Shown: positions 33,073 through 42,285, numbered from the stretch's first letter. The stretch: DNA of 64,000 nucleotides from Chryseobacterium ureilyticum (GCF_900156735.1 NZ_FTOL01000010.1:57595-121594), one strand, 5' to 3'. The notes: a model not told the origin generated them from the sequence alone. A program made the numbers and translations.

Positions 33073-34134
33073 TTATTTTTCTGAACACTTTTCTTTGTAT
33101 AATTTAGTTCCTTCTGTTTGTTCTAGATCTTTTAGTCTTTTTAATACAATACAAGCGTCTGAAACATTATTCTGAGCTAGTAAAATAGACTGTGCATTAT
33201 ATAAACTATCAGTATTGGTATTATCATATTCATGAGCTTTAATGAAGAACTCAATGGCTTTATCGAACTTTTGATTACTTATAGCTTCCAATCCTTTCTT
33301 ATAATTTTCTATAGAAACAAGCCTATTTTTTATATTGATTATCGGTCCTTCATTTTCTTTTTCTTTATTAGAAACCCTATTGTAAAAAACTATTTTACCT
33401 ACGCCATTATCAATTTTACTTTTAAAACTATAGGGAATAATAATTTTTTCAAAATTTTCAAATCCTGTCAAGTTCCACATTTTATAATTTTTTTCCAGTG
33501 TAGTTCTGAATAAATCTATACTTATCTGATTTTTTTTATTTTGTTCTTTAGGATCTGTTACGACTTCAATACTTTCTTTTTTAGGAAAAATCCTAATTTC
33601 TCCATCTACAATAAAATCATGGATATACTTTTTTTGTAAGTAAGTTTCTATCATTTCAGAAACAATATCTTTTGTCAATGTTGGTACTACTTTAGGAGAA
33701 GTAATTACAATTGAATCTCCGGTAGCCTTATTCGTAAAATCTTTCATAAGAACAGAGGTTTTCACGAACCAAATCTTTTTTATTTTATCCGGTAAAGTTT
33801 CTCCCTGTGTCTTTTGTATCACAACCAACGAATCGAACGTGAGCTTTTCAATTTGATAAGTCAGTTTATCAGATCTATTGATTAAACTCTTATCAACGTC
33901 AAAATCAATACATTTTTTTTTCTCTGTAATCCAAGGATCAAGATATTCACAGATTTTCTTATCATTAAATTTCCAAACTAAATATTCGTAGGGACCTTGT
34001 GATAAATCCCTACTTCCATTAAGCATTTTTGACTTTACTTTTGTCCACGAAGAATTCGGAAGGAATTGAGTATTTACCTGCGCATTGATATTGCAAAAAA
34101 TGAAAAGAAATAGAATTAAAAGAGATCTATACAT
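33073..34134 (-). CDS. hypothetical exported protein with C-terminal TPR-like repeats
   Basis: I do not recognise the family. A signal peptide (LLILFLFIFCNINAQ) precedes a beta-rich region (~20-260) with no catalytic motif, and a helical end (~270-350) that reads like tetratricopeptide repeats: YKKGLEAISNQKFDKAIEFF and TDSLYNAQSILLAQNNVSDA. It is probably periplasmic or surface-attached. A good Bacteroidota promoter lies upstream (minus-strand TTG at 34197, 23 bases, TAGTTTTG at 34171). It is single-gene, and its terminator is shared with GH92. Confidence 0.75.
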   Translation of the reverse strand: MYRSLLILFLFIFCNINAQVNTQFLPNSSWTKVKSKMLNGSRDLSQGPYEYLVWKFNDKKICEYLDPWITEKKKCIDFDVDKSLINRSDKLTYQIEKLTFDSLVVIQKTQGETLPDKIKKIWFVKTSVLMKDFTNKATGDSIVITSPKVVPTLTKDIVSEMIETYLQKKYIHDFIVDGEIRIFPKKESIEVVTDPKEQNKKNQISIDLFRTTLEKNYKMWNLTGFENFEKIIIPYSFKSKIDNGVGKIVFYNRVSNKEKENEGPIINIKNRLVSIENYKKGLEAISNQKFDKAIEFFIKAHEYDNTNTDSLYNAQSILLAQNNVSDACIVLKRLKDLEQTEGTKLYKEKCSEK

Positions 34135-34163
34135 CGTTATTTGTTTTTAGTTTTTTTGAAGTG

Positions 34164-34197
34164 CAAAACTACATAAATTATCAGTATTCATTACCAA
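34164..34197 (-). promoter_or_regulatory. Bacteroidota-type promoter of the TPR-like gene
   Basis: On the minus strand TTG (34197-34195), 23 bases, TAGTTTTG (34171-34164) fits the -33/-7 consensus. The -7 box lies about 30 bases before the start codon. Confidence 0.55.
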
Positions 34198-34202
34198 CAA
34201 AA

Positions 34203-34225
34203 AAAGAGCGAATTTATCGCTCTTT
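34203..34225 (-). terminator. terminator after dihydroorotase gene
   Basis: AAAGAGCGA / TCGCTCTTT with a 5-base loop; the minus strand continues with TTTTTGTTGG. It lies 27 bases after the pyrC stop codon. Confidence 0.8.
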
Positions 34226-34251
34226 ATAATATTTATAGTATATTTTTAATT

Positions 34252-35592
34252 TTAACCTTCCTGAACTTCAAAAAGCAATCTCTCTCCAAACTTCTCTTCA
34301 GCAATTGTTCCGTTATCATAAACCAGATGTCCGTTTACAAAAGTATGGGTAACTTTTGTGTGGAAATTACTTCCTTCTAACGGGCTCCAACCACATTTGT
34401 ATAATAAATTGTCTTTTGAAACCGTCCAATCTGCATTTAAATCTACTAAAACAAGATCTGCTTTATAGCCCTCTTTCACAAATCCTCTTTTCTCTACTCT
34501 GAAAAGAATTGCAGGATTATGACTCATTTTTTCAACAATCTTCTCAAGAGATATTTTCCCATTCTTATAATTCTCTAACATTACAACCAATGAGTGCTGT
34601 ACCAATGGAGCTCCTGAAGGACATTTCGTGTATACATTATTCTTTTCTTCAGCCGTATGCGGAGCGTGATCTGTAGCAATAACATCAATTCTGTCATCCA
34701 GCAAAGCTTCCCAAAGAGCGTCTTTATCTTTTTGTGTCTTTACTGCAGGGTTCCATTTGATCAAGCCGCCTTTTGTTTCATAATCTTCGTTAGTAAAAGT
34801 CAGGTGATGTACACATACCTCAGCTGTGATCTTTTTATCTTTTAATGGAATATCATTTCTGAAAAGCTCCATTTCTTTAGCTGTTGAAAGATGGAACACG
34901 TGAAGTCTTGCCCCTGTTTTCTGAGCCAGCTCAATCGCTTTGGAAGAAGACTTATAGCAAGCCTCCTCACTTCTGATCAAATGGTGAAACTTTACAGGAA
35001 TATCATCACCATACTCATCCATATATTTCTGAGTATTAGCTCTGATGGTAGCTTCATCTTCACAGTGAACAGCGATCAGCATTTTAGTATTACTGAAAAT
35101 ATTTTCCAGTGTTTCAGGATTATCCACCAACATGTTTCCCGTAGATGAACCTAGGAATAATTTAATTCCTGGAACATTTCTTGGGTTTGTTTTTAAAACT
35201 TCCTCAAGATTATCATTCGTTCCTCCCATCATAAAACCATAATTGGCATATGCCTTTTGAGAAGCAATTACATATTTATCAGCTAATAATTCCTGTGTAA
35301 CTGCATTAGGAACAGTATTTGGCTGATCGATAAAACTTGTTATTCCTCCAGCAATTGCAGCTCTTGATTCACTTTCAATATCTCCTTTATGAGTAAGCCC
35401 AGGCTCACGGAAATGCACCTGATCATCAATTACTCCCGGTAAAAGATATTTTCCGGAACCATCAATAATCTGATCGGCATCTTCAGAAATACCGATTGCT
35501 ATTTTAGAAATTAAATCATTCTCTATTAAGATATCGCTCTCAAAGGTTTTTCCTTCATTGACGATATTTACATTTTTGATTAGGGTCTTCAT
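34252..35592 (-). CDS. pyrC: dihydroorotase
   Basis: Third step of pyrimidine synthesis: cyclises N-carbamoyl-aspartate to dihydroorotate in the cytoplasm. This amidohydrolase of 446 aa has DDQVHFREPGLTHKGDIESE (about residues 56-75), IDQPNTVPNA, HCEDEATI, LHVFHLSTA and ATDHAPHTAEEK, containing the metal-binding His and Asp residues. In the usual HxH metal motif the first His is replaced by Gln58 (QVH). I believe this is common in Bacteroidota dihydroorotases, but could not check. The gene stands alone with its own terminator. An allantoinase or hydantoinase is much less likely given REPG and PNTVP. Confidence 0.93.
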   Translation of the reverse strand: MKTLIKNVNIVNEGKTFESDILIENDLISKIAIGISEDADQIIDGSGKYLLPGVIDDQVHFREPGLTHKGDIESESRAAIAGGITSFIDQPNTVPNAVTQELLADKYVIASQKAYANYGFMMGGTNDNLEEVLKTNPRNVPGIKLFLGSSTGNMLVDNPETLENIFSNTKMLIAVHCEDEATIRANTQKYMDEYGDDIPVKFHHLIRSEEACYKSSSKAIELAQKTGARLHVFHLSTAKEMELFRNDIPLKDKKITAEVCVHHLTFTNEDYETKGGLIKWNPAVKTQKDKDALWEALLDDRIDVIATDHAPHTAEEKNNVYTKCPSGAPLVQHSLVVMLENYKNGKISLEKIVEKMSHNPAILFRVEKRGFVKEGYKADLVLVDLNADWTVSKDNLLYKCGWSPLEGSNFHTKVTHTFVNGHLVYDNGTIAEEKFGERLLFEVQEG

Positions 35593-35767
35593 TTTACTTT
35601 TTAGAATTATATTAGATCGTAAAAGACAACACTTTAGAAATATTTATGAGAAGTAAAAAAAACAGTTACTAATTTTCAATTTCTAAAATCTGACTTCTAT
35701 AAAAAGCAAAATTAAGGTTTATGAATGAATTTTAATATCACCCATTACAAATCAATTTCTAAATATT

Positions 35768-35775
35768 TACATTTG
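35768..35775 (+). promoter_or_regulatory. -7 box upstream of the flippase gene
   Basis: TACATTTG fits TANNTTTG and lies 16 bases before the TTG start codon. A TTTG box at the right distance is not evident. Confidence 0.4.
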
Positions 35776-35791
35776 CATAAAATTTTTCGAA

Positions 35792-37246
35792 TTGTATAAG
35801 AAATTATTTGGACAGACGGCAGTATATGGACTAAGTTCTGTATTAGTACGAATTTTCCCATTTATCATTGCTCCAATTGTTACCTCATTTTTTGGACCTG
35901 CAGCCTCATCTCCATTTGTAGACTGGTATTCTATCGCAGGGGTAATCACAGTATTACTGACTCACGGAATGGAAACCTCTTTCTTCCGTTTTGCACAGGA
36001 AGAGAATATTGATAAGAAAACATTAATTTCAACATGTTCGGTAAGTATTATCAGTATTGGTCTTATTTATCTTATTTTAGGATATGTTTTCCGCTATCAG
36101 CTGGCACAGGCATTTGAAACACCAGATCAGGTCAATTTCCTTGTTATCTTTTTGTTCATTCTTTCATTGGATGCTTTTGCCACCATTCCATCAGCAATTC
36201 TAAGACTTCAGGGCAAGCCCTTTAAATATATGCTTTCAAAAGTAGCAGGTTCAACTGTCTATTTTCTATTGGTTCTATTTTTCATTAAATGGCTTCCGAA
36301 ACATCCTGAAGGTATATTAGGCTTAAAGTACAACCCTGATTTTGGAATCGGATATGTTTTCGTTGCCAATCTTATACAAAGTATCATCACCCTTTTAATC
36401 GTAGGAAAAGAATTCTTCAGCTTCAGTTTTTCCAAGTTTGATTTCAACTTATGGAAAAGAATTATGAATTATTCATGGCCCGTTATGATTGCTGGTCTTG
36501 CCGGTATTGTAAATCAGACCTTAGACAGACAGTTTCTGAAATATTTACTTCCTGGAGAAGAAGCACGTCACCAGATCGGTGTATATGGTGCAGTCTATAA
36601 AATTGCAACTTTTATTACCGTTTTCAGACAAGCATATCAATTGGGAATAGAACCTTATTTCTTCTCAAGTTTCAAAAACAAAGATTCTCATAAAACCTAT
36701 GCTGTACTGATGGACGTTTTTGTAATTTGCAGCTGTATTATTTATATGGGACTTATGGTAAACCTTCAATGGATCTCAGAAAAATATCTTGGGAACCCTC
36801 TTTATTATGAAGGGATTAAAATCATTCCTTTTGTAATGCTTGGAGCTTTATTCTTAGGAATTTATCTGAATCTTTCTATATGGTATAAGCTTTCTGATCA
36901 GACAAGAGTTGGATTATACATATCTATTATTGGAGCATGCATTACCATTCTAATCAATTTTCTGTTCATTCCTCAATACGGATATTGGGCAAGTGCCATG
37001 GCGGCATTGATAACATTTACTTCTATGATGGTTATTTCCTACATCTGGGGACAAAGGCAATACCCAATTCATTATAACACAGGAAAAATAGTAATGTATC
37101 TTGCCTTTACCATTACTTTTTCATTACTATCCTTCTATGAATTCAGAACCAATTATCTGATAGGAAACCTTTTCCTTATTTTATTTCTGTGTCTCGTAGC
37201 GTTCAAAGAAAAGGCTATATTATCTAAAATTATTAAACGAGGGTAA
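35792..37246 (+). CDS. oligosaccharide/lipid-linked sugar flippase (MOP superfamily)
   Basis: Integral membrane protein of 484 aa with about 14 predicted helices and an N-terminal segment typical of polysaccharide flippases (LFGQTAVYGLSSVLVRIFPF, residues 5-24). It likely moves a lipid-linked saccharide across the inner membrane. The frame begins with TTG at 35792; the next ATG is well inside the first conserved helices, so the TTG start is accepted, supported by the -7 box 16 bases upstream. The sugar nucleotidyltransferase gene downstream (37399) suggests a shared role in surface polysaccharide or lipopolysaccharide synthesis. Confidence 0.88.
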   Translation: MYKKLFGQTAVYGLSSVLVRIFPFIIAPIVTSFFGPAASSPFVDWYSIAGVITVLLTHGMETSFFRFAQEENIDKKTLISTCSVSIISIGLIYLILGYVFRYQLAQAFETPDQVNFLVIFLFILSLDAFATIPSAILRLQGKPFKYMLSKVAGSTVYFLLVLFFIKWLPKHPEGILGLKYNPDFGIGYVFVANLIQSIITLLIVGKEFFSFSFSKFDFNLWKRIMNYSWPVMIAGLAGIVNQTLDRQFLKYLLPGEEARHQIGVYGAVYKIATFITVFRQAYQLGIEPYFFSSFKNKDSHKTYAVLMDVFVICSCIIYMGLMVNLQWISEKYLGNPLYYEGIKIIPFVMLGALFLGIYLNLSIWYKLSDQTRVGLYISIIGACITILINFLFIPQYGYWASAMAALITFTSMMVISYIWGQRQYPIHYNTGKIVMYLAFTITFSLLSFYEFRTNYLIGNLFLILFLCLVAFKEKAILSKIIKRG

Positions 37247-37398
37247 AAATTGGTCTCTCTTTTGATCGTTTTTAAGCTTAAAAAACATTAAACAGAGTTG
37301 TTGGATATACTAAATATTATATTTATAAAACATTTTTAATTATTATATTTAACAAAGAAATAAACTATCTATAAACAAAAAACATTGTTATATCATCT

Positions 37399-38415
37399 AT
37401 GAAAATTATTGTTCCTATGGCTGGACGTGGTTCCAGATTACGTCCACATACACTGACAGTTCCAAAACCTCTTATTCCTATTGCAGGAAAGCCTATCGTA
37501 CAGAGATTGGTGGAAGATATTGCTAAAGTTGCAGGAGAAGAAATTGAGGAGGTAGCATTTATCATCGGAGATTTTGGTCCGGAGATTGAAAAGTCTCTTC
37601 TTCAGATTGCTGAAAAACTAGGAGCAAAAGGAAGCATATATTATCAGAACGATCCTCTTGGAACAGCTCATGCAATCAAATGTGCTGAACAGTCTATGCG
37701 GGGAGATGTTGTTATCGCTTTTGCTGATACACTTTTCCGTGCGGACTTCCAATTAGATAAAAACTCAGATGGAGTAATCTGGGTGAAAAGCGTAGAAGAT
37801 CCATCTGCTTTCGGAGTGGTAAAACTGGATAACTATGGTTTCATTACAGACTTCGTTGAAAAACCGACAACATTTGTATCAGACCTTGCTATCATTGGTA
37901 TCTACTATTTCAACAGTGCTGAAAAACTAATGAATGAGATCAATTATATCATGGATAATGATATTAAAAACGGAGGAGAATATCAATTAACAACTGCTTT
38001 AGAAAACCTTAGAGCGAAAGGAGCTAAGTTTACTTTAGGCAAAGTAAATGACTGGATGGACTGCGGTAACAAAAATGCTACAGTAGAAACCAACAGTAAA
38101 ATCCTTGCCTATGAGAAGGAAGAAATGTCACAATATCCGGCATCCGCTGTTATTGAAAACTCTTTGATCATTCCACCGTGTTTTATCGGTGAAAATGTTA
38201 AGATTTCCAATTCTAAAGTAGGACCTGGTGTTTCATTAGGAAACAATACCACTGTTGTAAATTCTAATATCGAAAACTCTTTGATTCAGGAAAACACAAG
38301 AATCAACCATGGTAACCTGTCCAATTCAATGATTGGGAACTCTGCACAATATTTTGGAGTAGCAAGAGAAATTTCTTTGGGAGACTACTCAGTTTTGGAT
38401 TTTCTTTCAAAATAA
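37399..38415 (+). CDS. sugar-phosphate nucleotidyltransferase with left-handed beta-helix tail
   Basis: Forms an NDP-sugar from a sugar-1-phosphate and NTP. The N-terminal domain of this 338-aa protein carries MAGRGSRLRPHTLTVPKPLI (residues 6-25; the GxGxRLxPxT..PKPL signature), NDPLGTAHAI and FADTLF. Residues ~250-330 have hexapeptide-type repeats (NSLIIPPCFIGENVKISNSK). It resembles the glucose-1-phosphate thymidylyl/uridylyltransferase group widely conserved in Bacteroidota; the exact sugar and base cannot be given. An inverted-repeat terminator follows at 38454-38483. The cytoplasmic product probably feeds polysaccharide synthesis. Confidence 0.9.
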   Translation: MKIIVPMAGRGSRLRPHTLTVPKPLIPIAGKPIVQRLVEDIAKVAGEEIEEVAFIIGDFGPEIEKSLLQIAEKLGAKGSIYYQNDPLGTAHAIKCAEQSMRGDVVIAFADTLFRADFQLDKNSDGVIWVKSVEDPSAFGVVKLDNYGFITDFVEKPTTFVSDLAIIGIYYFNSAEKLMNEINYIMDNDIKNGGEYQLTTALENLRAKGAKFTLGKVNDWMDCGNKNATVETNSKILAYEKEEMSQYPASAVIENSLIIPPCFIGENVKISNSKVGPGVSLGNNTTVVNSNIENSLIQENTRINHGNLSNSMIGNSAQYFGVAREISLGDYSVLDFLSK

Positions 38416-38453
38416 ATAAGATTAGAAATTCTTTAATTTAAATAAGACATCTT

Positions 38454-38483
38454 CAAACCACACAAAATGTTTTGTGTGGTTTG
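38454..38483 (+). terminator. terminator after the nucleotidyltransferase gene
   Basis: CAAACCACACAAAA / TTTTGTGTGGTTTG, a perfect 14-base stem with a 2-base loop. No T-run follows immediately, so it might instead be a stabilising or regulatory hairpin. Confidence 0.6.
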
Positions 38484-38527
38484 GCGTTAATATTGCTCCG
38501 TTTTTTTAATTGAAAAAAGATAAATAC

Positions 38528-39373
38528 ATGAAAAATTGGATCCCCCTTCTTTTATTACTTCTCTCTCTATCATCATGCAAAACGCGTAATGCCGCAAAAA
38601 ATGATACAGGCAATGCACGGGATAGTATTACGACAACAGAAGATAATAGAAATCCAAAAGACGTAAACCAACCGGTAAGAGACAAACTTACCTTTTACGA
38701 GCATGTATTGATTCCGCCAAAATTCGATCAGATCAAGATTGACAGTAAGGTTCGTGTGGAAACAGGCAGTTTCGTTCCAACATTAGATGCTACTATTTAT
38801 ATTGAAAATGATAAAAAAGTATGGATGAACCTTAGAGCTCTTTTCATTAATGTAGCTAGAGGAATTGCAACGCCGGACGGAATAAAAGGACAGGATAAAA
38901 CAAGTAAAACGTATATCGATTCCGATTTTGAATATCTTAACAATTTATTAAACGTTAATTTCATTGATTATAAATCTCTTGAAAAAATCCTTTTAGGGAG
39001 AACCTTCGTAAAGATCAGCGATTCACAATTTACCTTAACTCAAAATGCACAGGGGTATAAAATGGTTTCTAATGTCAATCAAAAAATTGTAACAGATGAG
39101 AAAACAAGAGAATATAAAATTGCCCTTCAGTACGATACCAATTATGATTTATTAAGCGTCAACCTAAAGGATGTTTTATCACCTGATGAATTAGAAATAT
39201 CTTACAGTGACTGGAATGAATACAATGGAATTCGACTTCCGCAAAATGTTAAAATAATTATAAAAGGTTCAAAATCCAGTCAAATTTTACTAGAAAATAC
39301 GAAATTTGACTTTTCGAGGATGGAAACACCTTATTCTGTACCATCCAGTTATAAGAAAATTGAGATTAAATGA
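38528..39373 (+). CDS. DUF4292 family lipoprotein
   Basis: Lipoprotein of 281 aa (signal LLLLLLSLSSC then lipidated Cys; start at ATG 38528). A TTG 18 bases upstream would add MKKDKY and is less likely. The body is beta-rich, with a LolA/LolB-like look (VRVETGSFVPTLDATIYIEN near residues 75-95, and KVWMNLRALFINVARGIATP). The family is conserved in Bacteroidota beside the EnvC-like gene, as here: the two overlap by four bases (ATGA), implying coupled expression and a common envelope role. The function is unknown. A LolB-like role in lipoprotein transport is a structural guess only. Confidence 0.85.
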   Translation: MKNWIPLLLLLLSLSSCKTRNAAKNDTGNARDSITTTEDNRNPKDVNQPVRDKLTFYEHVLIPPKFDQIKIDSKVRVETGSFVPTLDATIYIENDKKVWMNLRALFINVARGIATPDGIKGQDKTSKTYIDSDFEYLNNLLNVNFIDYKSLEKILLGRTFVKISDSQFTLTQNAQGYKMVSNVNQKIVTDEKTREYKIALQYDTNYDLLSVNLKDVLSPDELEISYSDWNEYNGIRLPQNVKIIIKGSKSSQILLENTKFDFSRMETPYSVPSSYKKIEIK

Positions 39374-40932
39374 TTAAAAAATTTAGCTTTTTAATAGGTG
39401 TTCTTATGTTCGGGCTGCACCAGGGACAACAGAAAAAGGAACAACTGCAGAAACAGAACGCCGAACTTAAAAAACAAATTGCACAGATAAATACGGATTT
39501 AGCTAAAACAAGAAGCGAATCCAAACTTTCTATATCCTATCTTACCAGCGTTAATCAAAAGCTAGTTTTAAGAGAAAAAGTCTACAATAATACTCAGAAA
39601 GAAAAGAGATTTATTGAAGATGATATCTATCTTCGCCAGCTTGAGATCAATCGCCAGAATAAAGAATTGGCTGTTCTTAGAAAGAATTATGCTGAAGTCT
39701 TGGTAAATGCTTATAAAAATAAAGGGGTACAGAACAAAGTAACCTTCATCCTTTCTTCTAAAAATCTGGGTGAAGCAATACGAAGAGTACAATACCTGAA
39801 GCAATACTCAGATTATCAGGATAAAAAAGCAGCTGAAATATCTGACGCTGCTAATCAGATCAAAAAATCAATTACTCAGAAACAAAACTCTGTAAAAGAG
39901 AAAGAAAATCTTCTTGTAAACCAACAGAAGGATTTGGCGACCATTAACGCAGAAAGAGCTCAAAAAGAACAATTGGTAGCTGATTTTAAAAAGAATGAAT
40001 CGAAACTTACTGCGGAACTAAAACAAAAACAGGTTCAGTCCAAAGCTCTTGAAGGACAGATCAGAGCGATTATTGCTGAAGAAATCAGAATAGCAAAAGC
40101 TGAAGAGGAAGCAAGAAAAAAGGCTGAAGCAGAAAAAATCCGTTTAGCTAAACTTGCTGCAGAAAGAGAAAAAGCAAGAATTGAAGCTGAAGCAAAAGCA
40201 AGAGCCGAAGCACTGGAAAGAGAAAGAAGAATAGCTGAAGCTGAAGCTAAAAGAGCGGCAGAACTTGCTGCTAAAAGAGCCGAAGAAGAAAGAAAACGTA
40301 ATGAAGAAGCGGCAAGAGCTGAAGCTAATGCAAGAGACGAAGCAAGAAAAATTGCTGCGAAAAAAGCATCTGATGAAGCGGCAGCCAATGCAAAAGTAGC
40401 TGCAGATAAGCTGGCAGCAGCCAGAGCAGCAGAAGCAGCCCTTACGAAAAGAAAAGAAGAAGAGAAAAAAGCAGCAGAATCTAAAGCGATGACAAGCTAT
40501 GGGGTGACTACAGCAGCTGGAAGCAGTTTTGCAGATAACAGAGGAAGACTTGGTTATCCAGCAGACAGAGCCGGGCAAATCACTCACCGTTTTGGAAGAC
40601 AGCCACACCCTGTGTTCAAAAATATTACGGAAGAAAATAATGGTATTAAAATTTCCGTACCATCAGGAACCCGTGCAAAATCGGTATATCCAGGTTCGGT
40701 ATCTTCTGTATTGGCAAATAATGACGGAACTAAAACGGTTATCATTAAACACGGAGGCTATTTTACAATTTATTCCAACTTAGGAAATGTAAGTGTTTCC
40801 AAGGGACAGCAGGTTTCGTCAGGAACTCCTGTAGGAACTGTAGCCCAGGATTTTGATGGTGCTTATACCCTTGATTTCCAAGTATGGAACGGAAGTACGC
40901 CAGTTGATCCACTAGGTTGGATTTCATATTAA
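39370..40932 (+). CDS. EnvC-like murein hydrolase activator (coiled coil plus degenerate LytM domain)
   Basis: A 520-aa exported protein with a short signal sequence (FLIGVLMFGLHQGQ). A long coiled coil (about residues 18-375) includes a highly Ala/Glu/Lys/Arg-rich stretch at 235-370. A C-terminal M23/LytM domain (about 395-520) follows. Catalytic LytM residues are missing: the first motif reads NNGIKISVPSGT where active enzymes have HxGxD, and the last motif reads GAYTLDFQVW where active enzymes have HLHFEV. This matches EnvC-type activators of amidases rather than an active endopeptidase. It probably acts in daughter-cell separation in the periplasm. A promoter for tatA overlaps its 3' end. 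Confidence 0.9.
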   Translation: MIKKFSFLIGVLMFGLHQGQQKKEQLQKQNAELKKQIAQINTDLAKTRSESKLSISYLTSVNQKLVLREKVYNNTQKEKRFIEDDIYLRQLEINRQNKELAVLRKNYAEVLVNAYKNKGVQNKVTFILSSKNLGEAIRRVQYLKQYSDYQDKKAAEISDAANQIKKSITQKQNSVKEKENLLVNQQKDLATINAERAQKEQLVADFKKNESKLTAELKQKQVQSKALEGQIRAIIAEEIRIAKAEEEARKKAEAEKIRLAKLAAEREKARIEAEAKARAEALERERRIAEAEAKRAAELAAKRAEEERKRNEEAARAEANARDEARKIAAKKASDEAAANAKVAADKLAAARAAEAALTKRKEEEKKAAESKAMTSYGVTTAAGSSFADNRGRLGYPADRAGQITHRFGRQPHPVFKNITEENNGIKISVPSGTRAKSVYPGSVSSVLANNDGTKTVIIKHGGYFTIYSNLGNVSVSKGQQVSSGTPVGTVAQDFDGAYTLDFQVWNGSTPVDPLGWISY

Positions 40933-40948
40933 AAAAAGTGTAACTTTG
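40917..40948 (+). promoter_or_regulatory. Bacteroidota-type promoter of the tatA operon
   Basis: TTG (40917-40919), 21 bases, TAACTTTG (40941-40948), about 16 bases before the tatA ATG. The -33 box lies inside the last codons of the EnvC-like gene. It would allow tatA and the following genes to be transcribed independently. Confidence 0.6.
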
Positions 40949-40963
40949 CAAAAATTTTAAGAG

Positions 40964-41182
40964 ATGAATACACTAACAATACTTGCCTTATCTTGGCAAC
41001 ACATCCTTATCGTAGCAATACTTTTAGTATTACTTTTTGGAGGAAAGAAAATTCCGGAATTAATGAGAGGAGTAGGTTCAGGAATCAAAGAATTTAAAGA
41101 TGCGGTGAAAGAAGAAGACAAACCAGGTTCTGAAAACAAATCGTCTTCTACAACAAATAATAATAATTCTTCCAGCAACTAA
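40964..41182 (+). CDS. tatA: twin-arginine translocase subunit TatA/TatE
   Basis: Small inner-membrane protein of 72 aa that forms the pore of the Tat folded-protein export system. One N-terminal helix (HILIVAILLVLLF) ends in the signature FGGKKIPELMRGVGSGIKEF (residues 24-43), an amphipathic helix. A Ser/Asn-rich tail (SSSTTNNNNSSSN) follows. Length and order fit TatA. TatB is usually absent from Bacteroidota, so this may serve both roles. It is followed 15 bases later by the DUF4254 gene. Confidence 0.93.
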   Translation: MNTLTILALSWQHILIVAILLVLLFGGKKIPELMRGVGSGIKEFKDAVKEEDKPGSENKSSSTTNNNNSSSN

Positions 41183-41197
41183 AATTCCTTAGAATTA

Positions 41198-41812
41198 ATG
41201 AAATTTACTGAGACTGCATGGAAAGTCTTCAATCAATCTATTGAAGACTATCACGTGTCTGATGACGTTAACACTCTAATTAATAACCCGTTCGAAAAAG
41301 ATAGTTTGGAACGGATTTTGTATGCAAAGAACTGGATTGATACCGTTCAATGGCATTTAGAAGATATTATTAGAGATGAAAATATCGATCCGGTTGAAGC
41401 TCTTCAATTAAAGAGAACAATAGACGCCTCCAATCAGAAAAGAACTGATCTGGTAGAATATATTGACAGCTGGTTCCTTAATAAGTTTGAAAATACAACT
41501 CCTAAACCTGACGCAAAGATAAACACAGAAACTCCCGCTTGGGCAGTAGACCGATTATCTATTCTTGCATTAAAGGTTTATCATATGTCATTAGAAGCCA
41601 ATAGAGAATCCGCCTCTGAAGAGCACAGAAATAACTGCCAGGCTAAACTGGATGTTCTGCTTACCCAGAAGGAAGACCTAACAACTTCTATAAATCAGTT
41701 GCTTGCTGATATTGAGAACGGTAACGTTAAGATGAAGGTATACAAACAAATGAAAATGTATAACGATGAAAGTCTTAACCCAATCCTTTATCAAAAAGGG
41801 CAACAAAAATGA
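41198..41812 (+). CDS. DUF4254 family protein
   Basis: A cytoplasmic helical protein of 204 aa in the DUF4254 family, recognisable by WKVFNQSIEDYH (near residues 8-19), NPFEKDSLERILYAKNWIDT, VQWHLEDIIRDENIDP and the middle segment PAWAVDRLSILALKVYHM. The function is unknown. Family members commonly neighbour cell-envelope or lipopolysaccharide heptosyltransferase-like genes in Bacteroidota, although none is seen here. It overlaps the downstream lipoprotein gene by four bases (ATGA), so both are likely translated from one message starting at the tatA promoter. Confidence 0.88.
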   Translation: MKFTETAWKVFNQSIEDYHVSDDVNTLINNPFEKDSLERILYAKNWIDTVQWHLEDIIRDENIDPVEALQLKRTIDASNQKRTDLVEYIDSWFLNKFENTTPKPDAKINTETPAWAVDRLSILALKVYHMSLEANRESASEEHRNNCQAKLDVLLTQKEDLTTSINQLLADIENGNVKMKVYKQMKMYNDESLNPILYQKGQQK

Positions 41813-42267
41813 AAAGACTAGTTTTTTTTGGAGTATTATTAATATTAACATCTTCCTGCGCAACGGAAAAGCTTAACCTTTCTCCGCTGTCAAATAACTT
41901 TTATAGCGATACAAAAGGATCTGATTCTGATAGAGGCTCAAAGAAGAGTTTTAATATCAATATCAAGGAAAACGTAAACGCTTCTGAAATTTCAAATATT
42001 ATATCAACTTTTCCAAAGTTTAAAAACAATGGACTGAATGATGAAATAACAAGTTTGAAATACAGCCTTCAGAATTATTTATATGCTATAGACGCCAATA
42101 ATTCTTCAGGTAAAAGCAGAGCACTGAAAAGCTTCGAAAAATCTTACAGAAAAATTCAAAAGCAAAGACAAAGCCTTGAGAAAGATGATGATGAAGTTCT
42201 AAACCGGTATTTGGTTCGTTTAAAAACCAATATCTCCGTTATTGAAGACGCTTTACCAGGAAGTTAA
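41809..42267 (+). CDS. hypothetical lipoprotein
   Basis: A 152-aa putative lipoprotein with the lipobox LLILTSSC (Cys18). The mature region starts Ser/Asn/Lys-rich and continues as two or three charged helices (NYLYAIDANNSSGKSRALKS and KSYRKIQKQRQSLEKDDDEV). I do not recognise a family. The ATGA overlap with the DUF4254 gene and the 18-base gap to ribA place it in the tatA-DUF4254-ribA operon. It is probably anchored in the inner or outer membrane, facing the periplasm. Confidence 0.72.
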   Translation: MKRLVFFGVLLILTSSCATEKLNLSPLSNNFYSDTKGSDSDRGSKKSFNINIKENVNASEISNIISTFPKFKNNGLNDEITSLKYSLQNYLYAIDANNSSGKSRALKSFEKSYRKIQKQRQSLEKDDDEVLNRYLVRLKTNISVIEDALPGS

Positions 42268-42285
42268 AAACTAATTGAATTATCA

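Noticed and set aside
40035..40608. Long antisense frames rich in Ala, Ser, Cys and Phe opposite the EnvC-like coiled coil
   Set aside because: They are shadows of the Ala/Glu/Lys-rich repeats on the plus strand and have no start context or homology of their own.
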